Shown here piece after piece: positions 34,400 through 45,763 of a stretch of 64,000 nucleotides of DNA. The notes below the pieces were generated by a model. It did no database searches and was not told where the DNA came from. It saw only the letters and a list, made by a program, of their open reading frames with translations. Location of the stretch: positions 30,027,269-30,091,268 of the forward strand of contig OY744525.1 in assembly GCA_963556195.1 (NCBI GenBank). The letters are read 5' to 3'. Numbering within the stretch: the stretch's first letter is position 1; each line of letters opens with the position of its first letter. Position numbers and translations under genes: made by a program. This DNA is from Sepiola atlantica. Taxonomy: Eukaryota; Mollusca; Cephalopoda; Sepiida; Sepiolidae.

Positions 34400-34990
34400 T
34401 TGTTTTTTGGTCCCCCGATTTATAAAATCGGGAGACCTATGTTTTTGAGGCATTTCCGTCCGTCCGTCCGGATTTTTCTCCGCAACCATCCATTGAATTT
34501 CTCTGAAATTTTGCATGAAGTTGTAACTTTTGTCAGGTTAGAAAGTGATATTCTTCGATTTTTGAAAAAAATATCTGGTTTACCCCCCAGGAGGTCAAAA
34601 GGCCCCAAAATGCCAAAAAAAATGACATTTTTTGTCCCATAACCTTTAATCCATCCATTCAATTTCTCTGAAACTTGGCCAGCATATGGGAGCAATTGTT
34701 CCTAATAGAAAATAAGTATCGCTGACGTTTGAAAAAATCTGGTTCGCGCCTCTAGGGGGTCAAAAGCCCCCAAAATGGCAAAACATGACCCTTTCCTCCC
34801 ATAGCTTTTCATCCATCCATTAAATTTTTCTTAAACTTGGCCCAAATATAGAGGCAATTGTTCTGGATATAAAATGAGCATCCTTGACCTCAGAAAAATT
34901 CTGGTTCACGCCTCCAGGGGGTCAAAAATGCCCCAAATTGCCCAGATTTATTGCATTTTACACTCGCCCCATCGAGTCACATACAGAGGG
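34400..34990. repeat. Tandem repeat of about 150 bp, three to four units
   Basis: The words CATCCATT.AATTT.TCT, AAACTTGGCC, AGGGGGTCAAAA.GCCCC and CCCATAGC recur at about 34490, 34655 and 34810. It opens with a short hairpin (CCCCCGATTTATAAAATCGGGAG) and CCGTCCGTCCG. Short ORFs on both strands (34292-34695) are translations of it. The high C/G content contrasts with the flanks. Confidence 0.85.
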
Positions 34991-34999
34991 GGACCACGA

Positions 35000-35780
35000 A
35001 TGCGCGGCTTGTTTTCTATATCAATTATTGCTATTTATTTCGCTCTGACTTTTGAACCGAGTCACTTTTAAATGTGTTATTAATTCATATGAGTTCATAC
35101 ATTTAATCTATTGTTCTTTCTGATTTTCCAAACATTTTCTCAACTCTGATACTATTCTATATTGTAACAAATCTACTATCAGACCATGCATGTTAAGTAA
35201 TATTGTTATATTTGTGCTGGTTAATATCTGCCCAATTTTAGAGTTCTTAATCAAGAGCAGAACTGTATCTGTAAATTGATTGACCCCCATCCTTTCTTCT
35301 CCTCATTACCTTTCTGCATAAAAAAAACGTGACGTTACTAGTCTAAGTATTTTCTATAAACATTATGGGTATTTTTAATAATAGCCCAACAACGAAAACG
35401 CTGAAAAAACAAATATACAACAAATAAAAGTTACCGTAGCCGATAAAACTGAATTTCCAAGTTAACTGTGACAGTTATTAATGATTATAATCCGTTAAAA
35501 GTGCTATTTTCTATAAGTTAATAGTTTTAGCTTACAGGAAGTGAAAAAAAAAAGTAATTAATGGCCGCTCTCGTTGTCGTCTCGTTTCAATTGTTTTTTT
35601 ACTGGGACTCATAGTCAAAGCGCAATGTTTGCATTTTTCAGCCAAGCAGAAGAACAAAACAAAACTACATTCTAAGCAAAAGGAATAAAATAATTTTCTT
35701 TTTATTTACATGTCAGTGTGCTTTTATTTACATATTATTTTCATTCGTCACACCGTAATGTTTATTTTTCCTGTTTCTTA
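35000..35780. other. Gene-free stretch
   Basis: AT-rich unique sequence without recognised features. Confidence 0.5.
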
Positions 35781-35785
35781 AAAAA

Positions 35786-36032
35786 ATGCCTAACCCTAAC
35801 CTAAACCCTAACCCTAACCTAAACCCTAACCTAAACCCAACCCTAAACCTAACCCTAAACCTAACCCTAACCCTAACCCTAAACCTAACCCTAACCCTAA
35901 CCCTAAACCTAACCCTAAACCTAACCCTAAACCTAACCCTAACCCTAACCCTAAACCTAACCCTAAACCTAACCCTAACCCTAAACCTAACCCTAACCCT
36001 AACCCTAACCCTAAACCTAACCCTAACCCTAA
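35786..36032. repeat. Interstitial telomere-like (CCCTAA/CCTAAA)n tract
   Basis: About 245 bp almost wholly of CCTAACCCTAA and CCTAAACCCTAA variants, the complement of TTAGGG-type repeats, ending in a C homopolymer. The orientation is opposite to the degenerate tract at 18165-18300. The Leu/Thr/Asn and Gly/Leu ORFs on it are artefacts. Confidence 0.95.
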
Positions 36033-36049
36033 CCCCCCCCCACCCACCC

Positions 36050-36585
36050 CCAATGACGTAACGACATGCGCGCTCATTCGGTGAGCAAAATGATCGTTAA
36101 AATGTTCGTTTCATAAAATTAAATTTGAAAAATGCACCCCCCCCCAAAAAAAAAACAAAAAACGCCGCTTTGATTATGAGTCCCGGTAAAAAAAAAACAC
36201 ACACACACGTGACACCGACAGCAAAAAATAATGACGCCATTTTGTTTTTTAAAAACGAAGACATTAAATTTTTTTTTTTTTTTTCATGTCTAATAAAAAC
36301 CCATTTACCATACGTAAACATACAAACAAATGGAATAGAAAACTAGGAAAATCTCCGGTCTCGACGTACGTTGCATTTATTTGTTGCATATTCATTTTTT
36401 TGACTACGTTCTACAACTTTTTTTCAACCCGACTCGCGAGCTGTAGGGCTATTCTAAAAGATTCCCAACATTATTATAACATGTATTTTTAAGAATTGTC
36501 TGATCTATTTCATGCTTCCTTTGTCCCAGCTCGGTAGAATCGTTAGTTTAGTGTTCTTCATTAGTCTGCTATTTTGATACCTCAT
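36050..36585. other. Gene-free stretch with homopolymers
   Basis: C, A and T homopolymers at about 36136-36160, 36188-36200 and 36268-36284. Short ORFs on both strands are unsupported. Confidence 0.5.
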
Positions 36586-36589
36586 TGTA

Positions 36590-36720
36590 ATACATACTGT
36601 TCCAGAAGCTTCTTCCAAGAACTGCATACATGTGGAACCCTCTACCTGCTGACTGTTTTCCTCCTCCGTGCAGTCTTAGCCTTTAATAGAATGAGGTCAA
36701 TAGGCATTTTCTGTAAGTCC
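36590..36720 (+). mobile_element. LINE ORF2 C-terminal fragment
   Basis: The frame reads LLPRTAYMWNPLPADCFPPP followed by CSLSL, matching the conserved LINE ORF2 tail (FFPRTAxLWNSLPxxxFP). About 40 codons, followed by stops. Compare FFPRAAGLWNSLPAPVSPT in the copy at 47080. Confidence 0.55.
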
Positions 36721-37404
36721 GATAATAATATTTTGTCTATGTAAGCTCCTTAGATAAAGTGGGTTCGTGTCTTGTCTAGAGCGATTTCTATGTAATAAAA
36801 ATTAATGTAACTTTTGCTAAGTAATTTCGTTAGTACAAAGTTGTTATCAACCTACCTAACGCCTATAGCTGGTTAAGAAATGATTTTAAATGTGTTATTT
36901 TCCAGATTGGTCATATAACATTCAGATAACAATGCGCCTAGCGCTGATACCGCCGTGATTCCTCCTATTTGATTATATGCAGGCACATTAGATACGTAAA
37001 ATGGACACTCAGTTGTTCAAGAAATTAGTAATCATCGTAAAATAGTGAAGCTTAGTATTCCCTTCGGTCCATTATATATTAAACCCTAAGAATCATACAT
37101 GGACTTGAAAACACCCTTAAAAGATTAACTACGCTATACTTACCATAAAGCTAAAAGGTAACATTCCAAAACAATGCTTGACATGCTCCAATCTAAACAA
37201 GTATTTTCCTTTGACCTTGAGAATATTCCATTAATATACTTAGTGACAATATATAAAATAATCCAGTCTAAATAAACCCTACTCTTCTATGCCAATTGCT
37301 AAGTATATCCAACTGGCGTGAATAAATAATGTTTCGTCAATAGATATATATATATATATATATATATACATATCAGTATTTGTCTTGTATACGTTTCGCC
37401 CTTT

Positions 37405-37452
<48 letters not shown>

Positions 37453-37762
37453 GGGACTCATCAGCATAGAGATATGACTATTCACTACTGGCCATGCGAT
37501 TCGAAACTCCGGATTCCAAGTATTTTGTAGCTCAAATCCCGACGTCTAGATCCATTCGGCCAACACTGAATAGTAGATAAATAGTGATAATGTTACCACT
37601 TTATACGGCGGCTTGACGTCATAAGAGCGTTCTACTTAATTAAAGGAACGATGCACATATAGCTAGCGAAGTCATACTGTGTTAATACTACACTTACAGT
37701 GCCCATCTAGACGGGTTTTCTAGGAGCTACAATTATATTTATGTACGCAACATTATTCATCA

Positions 37763-37845
<83 letters not shown>

Positions 37846-38129
37846 ATGTTGAGAGAGAAGAGAGAAATTATGTTTTTAAACATAACATAATTAAAACTAG
37901 TATTTCAGTATTAACAGAATCCTTGTTTAATTCTTAAGTCCATTAGGGTAATGCATTTTAAAATTAATAAATCTCTGTGCAAACTTTAATAATAACCTTG
38001 TTTATGTTGTTTTACTGTTACTTGAATCTATTGGTAATATGGAGCATCCTCCGTCGTATTATGAGTTTTTTCGGAATCAAGAAAAATCGTGTTTTTATCA
38101 TACTCTTCATATTACGATTATAATGTATT

Positions 38130-38184
<55 letters not shown>

Positions 38185-38696
38185 ATACGACGTTAAAACG
38201 TTCACATATAGTGAACACCACCCTGTTAGCACTGACTTTATTTGGTGTTCAATGACCATCTTTAATTCAGAAATAATATGGGGAGTTTATAGGCCTGTTC
38301 ATAACGCACATGAAAAGCGAAGGGTTTCAGTTAATCTCTCAGAGCGTTAAGTCAATCGAGGAACAGAGTTACGTCTTATCAGAGCATTAGTTAAATTATC
38401 CGCATATGATTAAATAGCGATGAAACAGAGACAATTTGAGATTCATGACTAGAACGTGTTTGACATGTGAAACTTTTTTGGCAACTGATATTTATTTGTA
38501 CAACATTTGGTTCGATTGCAGAAAACTATACTTGATAATATTTCTGTTTATTTTATTTTATTTATTCTATAATATCTTGCTTTAAATTTTGTTTATAATA
38601 CTTTTAAATTGTTTTTATATTGCTCTTTAATTTTTCTTTTAACTTTTTCTTTTAGTTTTATATATTTACTAGTCTTTCGAACTTGTTTAAATGACA

Positions 38697-38731
<35 letters not shown>

Positions 38732-38738
38732 TAGAGAT

Positions 38739-38782
<44 letters not shown>

Positions 38783-39635
38783 TGGCCACATCTTAAGAAG
38801 CATTATTCATGTGTATAACAATCTATATTAAACAAACGTGACCAATTATGTACTTTTCAAATAAATACAACAATTTATAAGACTAATACATTCGATAAAA
38901 TATATGCTTTTCATAGCAACTCTTTTTGATCCGTTTTTAATTTTGTTAATATTAACTCAAAGGGCAGAAAACTCCCATGGATAAAAAATAAAGTCACAGT
39001 TTTAAATACGACAGTTTAAATAGCATACAGACAGGGGGATGCGTTGTGCTTGGCTAGCGCGTATTTGAATAAAGATATTAGTCACATCTTATGAAGCATC
39101 GTACATGTGTATGAGTACTTATATTAGAAATTAAAACAAAAGCAATGATGGTATTTTTAAATTAATAAAATAATGTATTTGAGGCGAAGATTTTCGATAA
39201 CATATATCCTGATGAAAAGCAGGAATGTTTTGAATACTATTTTTTGCTTGATTTTGTTGGGTATTTCTCTAGGGTGAGGGGCTAACCTCTTCTGCAGACA
39301 GAAAAATGTACGTATCGGTGCCGAAAACAACATCTTAAATATAATAAAGACCGGGCGATGTGTTGTTCTTGTACGGTGCGTATTTAAGTTTAACTTAACG
39401 TACATTTGTTGCATCCACTCGAGGTTCGCCGCCTCCCGGGGAAACAACAAAAGTAAAATCTCGCTTTTTGTAGATTGTCACATTGTAAATGTTGACTTTA
39501 CCTTAAATACTATATTAAAAATAATTCAATATTTTCCATACCTAAGAGTTAATACTGCAGGTTACAGAAGCACGCTGATTAATATATTATATGAATGATA
39601 ACTTACATTTATTATTTTTGTAGACAAACTGATCT

Positions 39636-39691
<56 letters not shown>

Positions 39692-39835
39692 AGAGGAAAT
39701 ATGAGAATAAAAATTGTAAAGATACAATATTTATAAAAACAGCAGAAGTTAACAGCATGGAGTTTCATATCCTTAATCAATAGATTTTCAAAGACCAATT
39801 CTAATAATATTCTAATATTTTAATGAAAATAATTG

Positions 39836-39878
<43 letters not shown>

Positions 39879-39890
39879 GATAAATTAAAA
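36721..39890. other. Gene-free stretch rich in microsatellites
   Basis: TA tracts at about 37345-37366, 37408-37449, 37764-37846, 38136-38182, 38697-38720 (then GA to 38779), 39638-39688 and 39838-39875. About 37490-37570 contains CTCAAATCCCGAC and may be a SINE remnant. All ORFs over the TA tracts are read-throughs; ORF 39157-39450 on the minus strand is unsupported. Confidence 0.55.
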
Positions 39891-39892
39891 AG

Positions 39893-40076
39893 AGAGATAA
39901 ATATGTACGAATGACAAATCTATTTCAACTTCGATTGTTCAATCCTCTGATGATAAGATTTTAATCTTTCAGAGGTGTTGGCTTAAGGAAAGGAAACAAA
40001 AACATGTTTTACCGAGTACACCTTGCATTGAACAATCGAATTGGAAATAGATTTGCTATTCGCACATATTTATCTT
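39893..40076. repeat. Foldback element with about 50-bp arms
   Basis: Left arm GATAAATATGTACGAATGAC continuing to TCGATTGTTCAAT (39893-39943) pairs with ATTGAACAATCGAA through GCACATATTTATC (40026-40076). The internal part matches 8745-8850 in inverse orientation. It lies beside (TA)n. Confidence 0.8.
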
Positions 40077-40167
40077 TCTTCTTTCATTCATCTTATCTCG
40101 TATTATTGAGCTTGAACTATTTCATTATAGGTTCTATCTTCTAAAGGTATACTTTTATGCTTCATGT

Positions 40168-40286
40168 TTTATTAATATATATATATATATATAGCTCGAC
40201 GGTTACGTTTCGATCCCGGCTTGAGACACTAACTGGTCTAGCCGCACTGATGAGCTGTGAAACAGCGAAACAGTCTGTATGTCGAT

Positions 40287-40321
<35 letters not shown>

Positions 40322-40362
40322 TTGGATCGATATTTTTTTAGACTTAAATTAGTTTGTTTTTA

Positions 40363-40437
<75 letters not shown>
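40168..40437. repeat. (TA)n tracts around a small SINE-like unit
   Basis: TA tracts at 40172-40192, 40289-40318 and 40366-40437. Between them 40193-40288 (CTCGACGGTTACGTTTCGATCCCGGCTTGAG) holds a TTCGATCCCG word resembling a tRNA T-arm/B box. Confidence 0.5.
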
Positions 40438-40439
<2 letters not shown>

Positions 40440-41855
40440 TCGGATACCAAAGCTAGATATAAATAAGATGTAATCTGTCAAATCTTAATTTTATTCATAC
40501 TAGTTAGTCCATTAAGTTCATTTTAATGTGTTATTGTTTTTTTAAATTCCATTTGTTTTACTTATTACATATTCTATTAAATCTGATAATTATTTTAGCA
40601 ACACAAAAATATTACGAAAGAATCAAGGATTCTGACTTATAGAGAATTAAAATTGTCATTTGAGAACGTACTTATGCAGTTAATGTCACATATTTCTATT
40701 ACGACTACTTTAAAGAATAACATTAAAATACTTATTATGCATGTAATTAGTTTACCGCAATTATTTACATTTTTCGTTTTTTTTTAATTCATGACAGCTG
40801 AGTATTACACAATTATTGGACGTCTTGATACTTTATGATTAAAAAATACATGAAACAAAATGAGGATGCAGCCTTATTCATTCCTTATTATATTGTAATC
40901 CAATATTGATTAATCGCTTCACATTTCGTAGACAAGAGTTTATAAAGAGTGCTGAATCAAGACTCGTTACATTCATTGTATATAACATCCATTTTATAAG
41001 TACTATTTATAAACTCTTACAAAATAAAAGAAGGTAAGAATTGCCACAATTAATCTCCTTTAATCAGCAAACTCGTTCTATCCGGACAGTACTTTAATAT
41101 AGATCAAAACTAAGTTTTTAAATTTGCACATAATATCGATGATGAAATACAGAAAAGAAAACAAAAAATAAATAAAGAAAACATCCATTTCCTTGTTAGT
41201 TAGGGCTATTTATAATTCGATATCTTATATATATTTGTTTCAATTTCACAAAAAAAACGGCGCAATTTTTCTGCATTTTTGCGGAAAGCTTCAAATATTT
41301 TTTGTCCCATTTGCCTTTAAAAAATTTAAACAAAATATTGCTCGCATTTGGACCAGTTACGCATAGCATGTGTGTACCAACATTAATGATGAACAGTTTA
41401 GGTCTTACTTCTATACATACACATATATAAACATATAAAGTTGCGTATTGTTATATAAATACAGATAGATAAATAGTGTAATATTTCATATAATTAAAAC
41501 TTGTAAATCTTGTTTAGTAAATCTTGTCAATAATTATTTATAAACATGTATCAGATTTTATGAAGAAGAAAAGCTCAAAATTCTCATGAAATAAAATAGA
41601 ACTGAAAATAAAATAGTTTATACATTACAAATTGAATTAAAAGCAAAAGTAATAAAACAAAAATATTGAAAACAATTTTTCCGCGCATTTGAAAACACTC
41701 TATATTAAACAGATTACCCTAATGGAAAATCATATATATAGATACTTAAAACTTCCAAATTCATTACATATATAATAAATGCATTTGTTTAGAGAATAAC
41801 ATAAAAAACAAACGATATCAACTCACTTTTTCTAGTACTTTTTTTAAACATAGTT
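40440..41855. other. Gene-free AT-rich stretch
   Basis: No recognisable gene, repeat or RNA. Confidence 0.5.
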
Positions 41856-41856
41856 C

Positions 41857-42475
41857 ACCCCAAACAAGGCAGGGCGCAATTGTAGAACTAAGGGGCTACT
41901 GAGAAAAAAATGGTGAAGGTTTTTTTTTTTGGGGGGGGGGGTCAACCTAATTTAAGAGTTGCACAGCGAGATGTCTGTTTACATTAGTTTTAAATTTCTG
42001 TAAAATTATAATCAATAGCGTCAGGAAAGCAGGGAGCAGGGAGGGAGTTCCAGAGTCCAGCAGCACAAGGAAATAAGCTTTTGGAGTAGAAAGCTCTCCG
42101 GCATCTGGGGAGCTCCACAGTGTATGGATGGTATTTGGCAGATTTTCGGGTTGGTCTAGTGAATTTACGTCGTGGGGGTACCAGAGCAGCAAGTTAATCA
42201 GAGCACAATCCATTGAAGTACTTGTAAAACAGGCACAAGGAAGCAACATTGCGGAGATGGGACAAGGGCTGGAGCTTGGTGGATAGTGAAGGACCTATCA
42301 AGTTGGCGACTCTTTTTTGGACCTTGTCTAAGAGGGAGAGACTAGCGGATGATGCACCAGCTACAAAGTGGCAGCAATACTCCATGCATGGGCGGATGTT
42401 GGCTTTGTAGAGATATAGGATAATGTCAGGTGTGAGAGCTCACCTTCTTTGCAGCAGCCCTGTTGTTACACAAGT
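41857..42475 (-). mobile_element. LINE 3' end, minus strand
   Basis: In reverse complement it is collinear with 46680-47290: KVSSL, LTPDIILYLYKA, HACMEYCCHFVAGASSASLS, LLDKVQKRVANLIGPSL, then SLCLFYKYFNGLCSD; it ends in the CAGTAGCCCCTTA..TTTGGGGTGAA 3' UTR word also at 47235 and 63075. It is 5' truncated with one frame change at about 42200-42250, so a dead insertion. Confidence 0.8.
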
Positions 42476-42551
42476 AAATGCTGAAGAAGCATATGTAAGC
42501 AACATTATAAAACAGCCACCTCAAAAACGAAATAAGATAAAGTAAACCAAC

Positions 42552-42640
42552 CATTTTGACGCCCACATTTGATTACATATATAAGCTACATGTCACATTG
42601 AAATGGCCCATTACTCTCTTAATTAAGTTTCAGTTAGAAA
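42552..42640 (+). repeat. Dispersed fragment matching the 3' LTR insert at 62403-62465
   Basis: ATTTGATTACATATATAAGC and TTACTCTCTTAATTAAG match 62408-62466 closely. It borders the minus-strand LINE here and lies in the LTR there. Confidence 0.6.
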
Positions 42641-43010
42641 ATAGTGCAAAATAGCACACATACATGAATATATTACAAGTGCAAAAGTAACAATTACAAA
42701 ATGAAAAATGCGACAGGAATAGGTGAGAACAATGTTTTCTTTTATCTGCATTCTCGAAATTTAACTTTTTAATATAAATAATATTTTAATTTCTTCATCA
42801 ATAACACTCAAAAATATATTTACTAAACGACATCTAAAATGAAACAGGTTATTTAGTAATTAAAGAATTTAAATATGAAATAGATATCGTGATTTATAAA
42901 TGATGTTTATAAATACTTACTTGATGTCTTCGAAGAATGTAGTTTTTCTCTCCGTCAATTATGACAGAACGGACACCTTTGTATCTAAATAATGAATTGA
43001 CAAAATGACT
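42641..43010. other. Gene-free flank of gene E
   Basis: AT-rich; no feature before the E poly(A) signal. Confidence 0.4.
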
Positions 43011-43023
43011 ATGTGCCATAGAC

Positions 43024-43029
43024 TTTATT
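43024..43029 (-). terminator. Poly(A) signal of gene E
   Basis: TTTATT on the plus strand, AATAAA in ACTTAAATAAAGTCTATGGC on the minus strand, as in copies D and F. Confidence 0.7.
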
Positions 43030-43483
43030 TAAGTGTAAAATAACACGAAGACAAAAAAGATTAACAATTATTGTTTTAAGCCAGTTGGACCAGTTACAAA
43101 AATGGTATTTTCTTTAATACTTATTTTTAAAAAAATTGTCTTTATTTTATGAATGCCATTTCTATGGATATAATCCTTCTGGATGCGTGTGAATTAGAAA
43201 CTCGTTAATCAACGATTAAAACGAATTATCATAAACATTTATCCACGCTAATGAATTACGAAACTAGTAGAAGCAAGCATTTAAATGTTTTTTGTCGTAG
43301 TTCAATTTTTGAACATTTCTGTCGGTACGACGACCACTTTGTTTAGTGCGCCTGTTTACATTTTTGCTATTCTTGTTGTTGTCGTGGTGGTCAAATGATA
43401 CCCTTTATCGTTTGCGACGTCCAAGTCGACTACTGACCGGCCTGGATACCTTTTGATGTTTCGATTTTACAAATCTATTTTCT

Positions 43484-44209
43484 TTATGCTGGGTGGGCAA
43501 CGCGTGTGACCGTTGCGAAATTAGAATGTTTTTCCTTTGCGGTTGTCATGTCGACTACTGACTGGCCGACACCATTTTCAATGCTTCGATGTAAGAATTC
43601 AAATGTATTCATCCCAGGTGAACCAACAAGTCTGCGCCTTACCAAATTAGACTCTTGATTCCTTGCAGCTGCCCTGTTTACTACTGCCTGGACGAGGTTC
43701 TTTTCGAGTTTTCGATACAGAAAATATAATTTCCTCATGTCGAGTGGCCCTACAGGGGCCTCTCCTGTCAAATGAGAATATTTATTGTTTGTGGCCATAT
43801 CGATTACTGAGTGTCCTAGTATTGTTCTTATAGTTCGAATGAGAACATCTAATTTTCTTATGTCAGATGGACCCATGAGTGTGTCTCTTCTCCAATGAGA
43901 ATCATGAATGTTTGCGGATGCCATGTTGACTATTTGACCGAAGTTCTTTCCAATTTCTCCATTAGGTAAATCTACTTTTTTCGTGCCAGGTTGTACAACA
44001 GGTGTGCCCCTTCTCAAATGAAAATATTTATAATTTGTGGTGGTCGGGTCGACTACTGAGTGTCCGAGATACTTTTTGAAATTTGGATTTACAAAATCTA
44101 ACTTTTTCATGTCTGGTTGGCCATCGTTTTTTATCTTTCCTTCGCAGAATAATATCGTTAAAGAAAATAGAAGAATTGGTAAGATCAACATAGACATCTT
44201 TGTTGTCAT
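43484..44209 (-). CDS. Secreted 42-residue tandem-repeat protein (family copy E)
   Basis: 241 residues, intronless. Residues 1-24 (MTTKMSMLILPILLFSLTIL, FCEG) form a signal peptide, homologous to copies A-D and F, so secretion is expected. The mature part is five units of 41-42 residues with the pattern P-x-x-(M/I)-(K/R)-K-L-D-F ... LG-x-S-V-V-D ... basic residues ... (T)-P-V-G; the Leu (or equivalent) of KLDF falls at 37, 79, 120, 161 and 203. Basic clusters RR at 66-67, RR at 107-108 and RRR at 191-193 precede GTPV, DTLMG and RLVG and could be convertase sites. The units match F units 1, 2, 4, 5, 6, so one unit (F unit 3) is absent in frame. After RVAHPA a 1-bp deletion compared with F ends the ORF; the homologous last unit continues downstream at 43385-43480 in another frame and with a stop. 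Function unknown. Its long open frame despite only weak codon conservation argues for recent or ongoing selection. Confidence 0.75.
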   Translation of the reverse strand: MTTKMSMLILPILLFSLTILFCEGKIKNDGQPDMKKLDFVNPNFKKYLGHSVVDPTTTNYKYFHLRRGTPVVQPGTKKVDLPNGEIGKNFGQIVNMASANIHDSHWRRDTLMGPSDIRKLDVLIRTIRTILGHSVIDMATNNKYSHLTGEAPVGPLDMRKLYFLYRKLEKNLVQAVVNRAAARNQESNLVRRRLVGSPGMNTFEFLHRSIENGVGQSVVDMTTAKEKHSNFATVTRVAHPA

Positions 44210-44344
44210 TGTGATTCTTTGTTTTTGGTAATTTTAGCGAGCAAAAAATACCTCGTTTTTGACCCAACCAGAAAAACTGCCACACTCTTCCAAAGTTTCG
44301 GAGAATATGTTGCGCTGTTTAGTTCTTGTTTTAAACATTGGCTT

Positions 44345-44352
44345 CTTATATA
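44345..44352 (-). promoter_or_regulatory. TATA box of gene E
   Basis: TATATAAG on the minus strand, about 140 nt before the ATG, followed by AAGCCAATG; homologous to TATATAAGAAG of gene F. Confidence 0.65.
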
Positions 44353-44359
44353 ATCAACC

Positions 44360-45294
44360 ATGTTTGAGTATCCGGTAACACTTTAACATTTAAGCAAACC
44401 TATAAATATGTAAACTTTATGAGAAAGTACATTAGATGCCCAATTAAATATAATAATAATAAAATATAAATGTTCTTCTTATATAATATATTCTTAATTT
44501 CTTATTAATGATTTTTAAATCGATTCTGGCAAGGTAATCTGATCGATTAAGCTGAGTTAATTTTTAGCGAATATAAATTGAGAATAGTTAATCAATTTTC
44601 TCGAGAGAATAAAAACAAAATAATTAGTGAACTTAGATAACATGTCTAAACGTTTTTAACATGAAATAGAAAATTAACATCTCAACATTCATAGGCATTT
44701 TAATTGGTGAACACCCATGAGTAAAAAAAGCTTACAATAGAATAATCAAATAAAAAAGAAACATTTATTTAAATGCCTACTAAAACAAGAATATATATAA
44801 CAAAACAGGTCAAGTATAATAAGGTTTAAATACAAAATACTACATTCTTATCTACATATTGAAAATCAATATTATATATAAAGTTTACTAACTTAGTAAT
44901 TATACTCGTGAGGGAAGAAAATAGCTGGTCTCATACGTAAAATAGCAAAGGAACTTCTTCTACAACGGATCGTATCCACTGGTCGCACGAGAGGGCACAT
45001 TTGTGATTGAAATGGAATCCACAAATATTTGATGTTTAAAACCAACAAATATGATAATTCCATTCAAACAGAAATACTTTTTATCGATATATACGACGTG
45101 TGTCTGAGAATTAACAGGACACGTGTCCTACGCCACATAGTTGCAACTAGCAAACACTTATACATCCCATTGTATCGGATGGTTTAGTTGTTACATGTTT
45201 CGCGATGCCCAATGTATCGAAAGTCACAATGAAATAAAATACACGAGAGTTCATTAACATACCTTGTTATCTAATGCAAGTCACAAAACATGAA
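44360..45294 (-). other. 5' flank of gene E
   Basis: AT-rich upstream sequence, homologous to 54340-55250 upstream of F in inverse orientation; no ORF. Confidence 0.55.
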
Positions 45295-45763
45295 ACATAA
45301 CGTCGTCCACTTGTCCCGTGACGGATGTCTTTCGTACCCGATCGACTCCATGGGGTGAATTCACAACAACCGAAGAAAGATTTATTTTGCTAGTTACGTT
45401 GTTTTCCCTTTTAGTGGTGGTAGAACACCTTTAATTTTGTTTATCTTGAGTCATTCCCTTACACTTGCTGTTCGCTCAACGCTTTCATATCAACTGAGTT
45501 ACCTCCCGTGATCCCTTTTCTCTTAGAGCATGTGACGCTACGTCCGCCTTCATGCACAACAGGTTGAAGTGGTATTTGAGTAAATACTTGCTGACCACAT
45601 GACACATAACGTCGTTCGCTCGTCTCTTAACTGATGTCCATCGCTCCCGATCGACCTAATGGGGGGAATTCTCGCGCTGGAATTAAAATCTTAAAACAAA
45701 AATTGATTGAGCTAGTAGCGTCGTTTTCTCTTTTGGTCGAGAGAAGGCGACAAGGAAACTATA
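45295..45763. repeat. Direct repeat in the E upstream arm
   Basis: AACGTCGTCCACTTGTCCCGTGACGGATGTCTTTCGTACCCGATCGAC (from about 45300) recurs diverged from about 45607 (AACGTCGTTCGCTCGTC..GATGTCCATCGCTCCCGATCGACC), each followed by GTCGTTTTC/GTTGTTTTCCCTTTT. The spacing is about 307 bp. The second copy abuts the LINE start. Confidence 0.75.

Larger units (their letters stand above)
43011..45600 (-). repeat. Left arm of inverted duplication 1 (gene E block)
   Basis: Homologous in inverse orientation to about 53930-56800. Matches include the gene, promoter, 3' end (GACTTTATTTAAG), GATGTCTTTCGTACCCGATCGACTCCATGGGGTGA versus the complement at 54270-54300, and the block GTAACTCAGTTGAT..GCGTT.AGCGAACAGCAAGTGT. 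Arms are about 2.6-2.9 kb, spacer about 8.3 kb. Confidence 0.8.

Noticed and set aside
35786..36077. Repetitive ORFs (LTLTLNL on plus, GLGLGL on minus)
   Set aside because: A 6-nt telomere-like repeat is open in several frames; no coding evidence.
44028..44285. ORFs overlapping the start of gene E (minus 44028-44285, plus 44037-44231)
   Set aside because: Other frames of the E leader and promoter region; no homologous support in F.
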